Assembly: GCA_963669405.2 (NCBI GenBank) | Contig: CAXXHF010000001.1 | Location: 248,001-312,000 of the forward strand | Source: Aureisphaera sp963669405 | Lineage (GTDB): Bacteria > Bacteroidota > Bacteroidia > Flavobacteriales > Flavobacteriaceae | Direction of reading: 5' to 3' | DNA length: 64,000 nt | In this document: piece after piece, positions 60,725 through 64,000 of the stretch | Layout of the letters: each line of letters opens with the position of its first letter | Position numbering within the stretch: the stretch's first letter is position 1 | Translations under genes and position numbers: made by a program | The notes under the pieces: generated by a model | Told to the model about the DNA's origin: nothing | The model's input: only the letters and a program-made list of their open reading frames with translations | Databases searched by the model: none

Positions 60725-62728
60725 ATGAAAAACCTACTACTTTCACTAGCTATGCTATTATGTATATCCAGTGCCTATGCACAGTTATACGTTTCTCCCA
60801 ATGCAGCTTCTTCAACAGATTCTTACATCTTTGTGAGTGATCAAATTTTATATGTAGAAGAAGACGTTAATCTTGTTCGAAATACAAATGACCCAACTAC
60901 TGTTTCCAGTATTTATTTGAGAGATGAAGCTCAAATGATACAAGGATCCACTGGTTCTTCAAATTCTGGTACCGGATGGTTATCTGTGTATCAGGAAAGT
61001 AATTCTGATGCCTACGATTATAACTATTGGGCTTCTCCTGTAGGCGGATCACCTTCAGGAACTTCTGGTAACCGTAATTTTGGGATGATTCGCTTGGCAG
61101 ACAGCTTATCTGTAACTAATTCAGAATATGCATATTACACCTACGAACATAATGGGTATTCTACTCCAAATTTAACTATTTCTCTTTCGTGGTTTGACCA
61201 CTGGGATCCAACTACACAACGTTGGGTTTGGAATGGCTTAGGCGGAAGTGTTGCTCCTGGGTATGGTTTTACCATGAAAGGAACCAATGTTACTACTGCA
61301 GCCGATGGTACTACAGTAGATCAAGATGCCAACAACCAGAGATATGAATTCAGAGGAAGACCCTATAATGGTGACATTACTGTTCCTGTTCAGACCAGTG
61401 CAGTTCCTTTCACCGATGGCACTGCCTATTATTTTACCTTGTCAGGTAATCCGTATGCATCTGCATTGGATTTAAAGGATGTTTTCTATGATTCTGATAA
61501 TACGGAAATAGCAGAGTTTCATTATTGGGATGAAGATCGCACAGTAAACTCTCATTATTATATTGATAATAAAGGAGGCTATGGTACTTGGGTACCTGGT
61601 CCTGTAGGTGATGATGCCAATCCTGGAATCTATACACGCCCAACTTTTATGAATTATGACAATGCTGGTAACCCAACAACTTCTACGGGAGTTCAAGGAG
61701 CTATCGTACAAAGACGTTTTGCTCCTATAGGACAAGGGTTCATGATAGCAGCAGATCCGCTTACCCCTGGAGATGGTTCAATTACCATTAAAAACTCTCA
61801 TAGACAGTATGTAAAAGAAGGTGCTGCAAACTACTCTGAGCATAAGATCATGGAAAATGATGGCAAGAATGGAGCTAACAGTTTTACTTCTTCATCTGAA
61901 GATGATTCATCTTCAGATGATGGAGGGCCAACCGGAACTCAAGATTCAGATGATTTACCTACACCAATAGATTATTCAAATTACACACCTCAGATGCGTC
62001 TTCATACCGTTTTTGGAGATGATACTCACTTTAGAGATATGGTATTGGCATTTCACGATACAGCAACCGATGGATTTGATAGAGGTATGGATGGTCGCCA
62101 CCCAATGGATGGATCTATAGCTGAAGCATTTATGCCCATACAAGTAACTGTAGATGGAGATAGCCAAACCAGACCATTGGTTATTCAAACGGTTGCGTTT
62201 ACTCATTTAACACAAATGATACCTATTTCGTTTACGCTAGAAGAGCAAATGAATGTATTGCTAAAAGTTACTGAAGAAATCAATCTTCCATTTAAGAGAG
62301 CATATCTCTTTGATATTGAAGAAAATACTTACGAAAAGATTACAGATGGTGAAGATTCATCTCGAATTTTACCCGCTGGTTTATACAAGGATCGTTTTTA
62401 TATCACCTTTGCTGCACCAAAGCCTGGTGAAGATACTATGGTAGACAATGCTTTCGTTGAAGCTCAGAACAGACTGTTGGAAAATGTAGATTTTGTTCAG
62501 AACAACCCTATTGCTGAATTGCAAGTAAATAACCCAGAGGGCTACGATGTTAAAGAACTTTCCATTTTTGATATGAGTGGAAAATTAGTATTAACTAAGC
62601 AAAACCTTGGAACTCAAAGCTCACTTCGCTTTCCAACTGGTAATTTTTCAGATGGAGTTTATTTAGTGAGATTGACAACTGTAGACAACTTAAAAGTTGA
62701 TTACAAAATAAGCGTTATCAATAAATAA
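60725..62728 (+). CDS. Large secreted protein with T9SS type A sorting domain
   Basis: I start at the ATG at 60725, which begins a signal peptide (M-K-N-L-L-L-S-L-A-M-L-L-C-I-S-S-A-Y-A-Q); the frame open from 60251 is a run-in without sense. The 667-residue protein is rich in Asn, Gly and aromatic residues (Y-N-Y-W-A-S-P-V-G-G, L-S-G-N-P-Y-A-S-A-L-D), as in flavobacterial surface adhesin-like proteins. It ends with a type A sorting domain (L-S-I-F-D-M-S-G-K-L-V...D-G-V-Y-L-V-R-L). A Ser/Asp stretch lies near residue 385-400. It is exported by the type IX system. Confidence 0.85.
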   Translation: MKNLLLSLAMLLCISSAYAQLYVSPNAASSTDSYIFVSDQILYVEEDVNLVRNTNDPTTVSSIYLRDEAQMIQGSTGSSNSGTGWLSVYQESNSDAYDYNYWASPVGGSPSGTSGNRNFGMIRLADSLSVTNSEYAYYTYEHNGYSTPNLTISLSWFDHWDPTTQRWVWNGLGGSVAPGYGFTMKGTNVTTAADGTTVDQDANNQRYEFRGRPYNGDITVPVQTSAVPFTDGTAYYFTLSGNPYASALDLKDVFYDSDNTEIAEFHYWDEDRTVNSHYYIDNKGGYGTWVPGPVGDDANPGIYTRPTFMNYDNAGNPTTSTGVQGAIVQRRFAPIGQGFMIAADPLTPGDGSITIKNSHRQYVKEGAANYSEHKIMENDGKNGANSFTSSSEDDSSSDDGGPTGTQDSDDLPTPIDYSNYTPQMRLHTVFGDDTHFRDMVLAFHDTATDGFDRGMDGRHPMDGSIAEAFMPIQVTVDGDSQTRPLVIQTVAFTHLTQMIPISFTLEEQMNVLLKVTEEINLPFKRAYLFDIEENTYEKITDGEDSSRILPAGLYKDRFYITFAAPKPGEDTMVDNAFVEAQNRLLENVDFVQNNPIAELQVNNPEGYDVKELSIFDMSGKLVLTKQNLGTQSSLRFPTGNFSDGVYLVRLTTVDNLKVDYKISVINK

Positions 62729-62748
62729 TGAATCAATACTGTTAGGAC

Positions 62749-63030
62749 ATGGAAGAATACATGTTACCTTGTCTTAACAAAAAAATTTTCGGTATAGACT
62801 GTTTAGGCTGTGGCATGCAACGTGCTGCAGCCTTACTTTTTAAGGGAGAATTTGTAGCTGCCTTTAAAATGTATCCAGCTATTTATACTCTACTCATATT
62901 GGCTATTTTTCTGATATTCAATTTTTTCTTTAAATTTAGATATGCCGAAAAGATAAAAGCTGGGCTTATTATCCTGAATATTATTATCATAGTAACTAAC
63001 TTTATAATCAAGCTAAATACAAATCATTAA
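62749..63030 (+). CDS. DUF2752 small membrane protein
   Basis: The 93-residue protein has the DUF2752 core: L-P-C-L-N-K-K-I-F-G-I-D-C-L-G-C-G-M-Q-R-A near the start, then three hydrophobic stretches. The ATG at 62749 and one at 62761 are both possible; family members usually begin near the second. Role unknown. It is followed after 11 bases by a CCC-motif protein, the usual pairing in flavobacteria. Confidence 0.85.
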   Translation: MEEYMLPCLNKKIFGIDCLGCGMQRAAALLFKGEFVAAFKMYPAIYTLLILAIFLIFNFFFKFRYAEKIKAGLIILNIIIIVTNFIIKLNTNH

Positions 63031-63041
63031 AACTAACTAAC

Positions 63042-63362
63042 ATGGAAAAACAAAAATTAAATACTACCATCATATATATATTATCCGTTTTAGGATTTTT
63101 ATGTTGTTGTGTCGGCGGTTTGGGTATTATCCCAGCTGCCATTGCATTTTTTATGGCAAATGGTAAAGTAAAAGAATGGAAAGAAAATCCAGACAATTAT
63201 GAAAACGGAAGTGCCATGAATACAGCCAAAACAATAGCACTGGTTGTTTTAATTATTAATGTTCTATATCTATGCTATAGTATATTTGCTATCATTTCTA
63301 TGGGTGGCTGGGATGCATACATGGAGAACTCTAGACAAATGATGGAGCAATGGGGTGGTTAA
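63042..63362 (+). CDS. CCC-motif membrane protein
   Basis: The 106-residue protein has two membrane helices: L-S-V-L-G-F-L-C-C-C-V-G-G-L-G-I at about 13-28 with three consecutive cysteines, and I-A-L-V-V-L-I-I-N-V-L-Y at about 66-84. A polar K-V-K-E-W-K-E-N-P linker lies between. It matches small DUF4190-like proteins named for the CCC motif. It forms a two-gene unit with the DUF2752 gene. Confidence 0.85.
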   Translation: MEKQKLNTTIIYILSVLGFLCCCVGGLGIIPAAIAFFMANGKVKEWKENPDNYENGSAMNTAKTIALVVLIINVLYLCYSIFAIISMGGWDAYMENSRQMMEQWGG

Positions 63363-63389
63363 ACCACGATCTCTAACATTATAACAATA

Positions 63390-63414
63390 AAAAGCGGCCT
63401 AAATGGCCGCTTTT
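63390..63414. terminator. Bidirectional terminator before rocD
   Basis: AAAAGCGGCC and GGCCGCTTTT form a perfect 10-base stem with a TAAAT loop. Each side carries its own A/T tract, so it can stop both the CCC-motif gene and the convergent aminotransferase gene. Confidence 0.92.
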
Positions 63415-63440
63415 CTTTTCTTATATCATAATCTAACAGA

Positions 63441-64000
63441 TTATTCGAACTCCTGAAGCGTCTTTATAATAATAGAAACACAATCCAACAACTGTTCTTC
63501 ATTCATTACCAATGGAGGTGCAAACCGAATGATGTTGCCATGAGTTGGTTTAGCTAATAGTCCATTGTCACGTAATCGTAAACAAATATTCCAAGCAGTA
63601 TCGCTTTCTTCTGAATCGTTTATTACAATAGCATTGAGCAATCCTTTACCGCGAACCAGTTTACAAATAGTGCTATTTGTTATAAACTTATTCAATTCAC
63701 TTCGAAATAGTTCACCTAGTCGACTTGCATTCTCTGCTAATTTCTCATCTTTAACCACATCTAAGGCAGCAATGGCCACTGCTGCGGCAATAGGATTTCC
63801 GCCAAAGGTTGATCCATGAGAACCTGGTGTAATAACATTCATAATAGGATCATTAGCCAATACCGCAGAAACGGGATATGCACCACCACTTAGGGCTTTT
63901 CCTAGAATTAATATATCTGGTTTTACTTCTTCATGATCTACAGCTAAGAGCTTACCTGTTCGGGCAATTCCAGTCTGTACTTCGTCTGCAATAAACAATA
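63441..64000 (-). CDS. rocD: Ornithine aminotransferase (N-terminus cut by window edge)
   Basis: The visible C-terminal part, about 186 residues, has the class III aminotransferase marks: F-I-A-D-E-V-Q-T-G near the edge with the PLP Asp, the Schiff-base lysine in L-G-K-A-L-S-G-G, and S-T-F-G-G-N-P-I-A-A. The motifs and the short tail (L-L-A-K-P-T-H-G-N-I-I-R-F-A-P-P-L) fit ornithine-oxo-acid transaminase better than acetylornithine transaminase. It turns ornithine to glutamate semialdehyde in arginine breakdown. Confidence 0.85.
   Translation of the reverse strand, partial: LFIADEVQTGIARTGKLLAVDHEEVKPDILILGKALSGGAYPVSAVLANDPIMNVITPGSHGSTFGGNPIAAAVAIAALDVVKDEKLAENASRLGELFRSELNKFITNSTICKLVRGKGLLNAIVINDSEESDTAWNICLRLRDNGLLAKPTHGNIIRFAPPLVMNEEQLLDCVSIIIKTLQEFE

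Noticed and set aside
1..64000. CRISPR arrays, tRNA or rRNA genes, insertion sequences
   Set aside because: I found no regularly spaced repeats, cloverleaf sequences, transposase motifs or long terminal repeats on reading both strands.

Overview
The window is a stretch of AT-rich chromosome from a member of the Flavobacteriaceae (phylum Bacteroidota). The evidence is: type IX secretion (T9SS) sorting domains, a TonB-dependent receptor with a carboxypeptidase-like N-terminal domain, -7 boxes of the TAnnTTTG type, a 6S RNA between zapA and rny, and many families typical of flavobacteria (DUF4097 pairs, CCC-motif membrane protein, sortilin-like BNR protein). I could not fix the genus. I saw no tRNA, rRNA, insertion sequence or CRISPR array. 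Both ends cut a gene: a GNAT acetyltransferase on the left and an ornithine aminotransferase on the right.

Layout. 1-6.2 kb: a mirror-image pair of modules, each an AraC-type membrane regulator followed by an enzyme (erythromycin-esterase-like; DJ-1/PfpI-like), meeting at a strong terminator. 6.2-10.1 kb: an L-amino-acid-oxidase-like flavoenzyme and a patatin-like phospholipase, each broken by a one-base frameshift. 10.3-14.5 kb: two 32-residue paralogous peptide genes, each with its own terminator, lying around an S41 protease and a TPR/HTH regulator. 14.6-17.8 kb: an ECF sigma factor, HEAT-repeat anti-sigma protein and two DUF4097 proteins. 17.9-36.5 kb: mostly single genes and short operons, including a beta-lactamase-like lipoprotein, a T9SS cargo, ExbD, a SRPBCC/ArsR pair with palindromic operators, OmpA, MscS, sortilin-like and TruA. 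36.5-44.3 kb: a complete his operon (hisG-D-C-B-H-A-dinB-F-IE) with a four-histidine leader peptide and attenuator; hisD and hisC are frameshifted. 44.4-64 kb: OmpA and helix-hairpin-helix proteins, a sodium symporter, two outer-membrane barrels, xerD, an aldo/keto reductase, rny, 6S RNA, zapA with a coiled-coil partner, an M23 peptidase, a TonB receptor, a cysteine desulfurase, an Smr protein, a second T9SS cargo, and rocD.

The best candidate for something undescribed is the pair of 32-residue peptides at 10358-10456 and 14360-14458. They are identical at 19 of 32 positions and share the last eight residues, with mostly synonymous codon changes there. I do not recognise the family. Next in interest are the his leader peptide, the twin operators before the SRPBCC/ArsR operon, and the four frameshifts, which are either sequencing errors or real decay including histidine auxotrophy.
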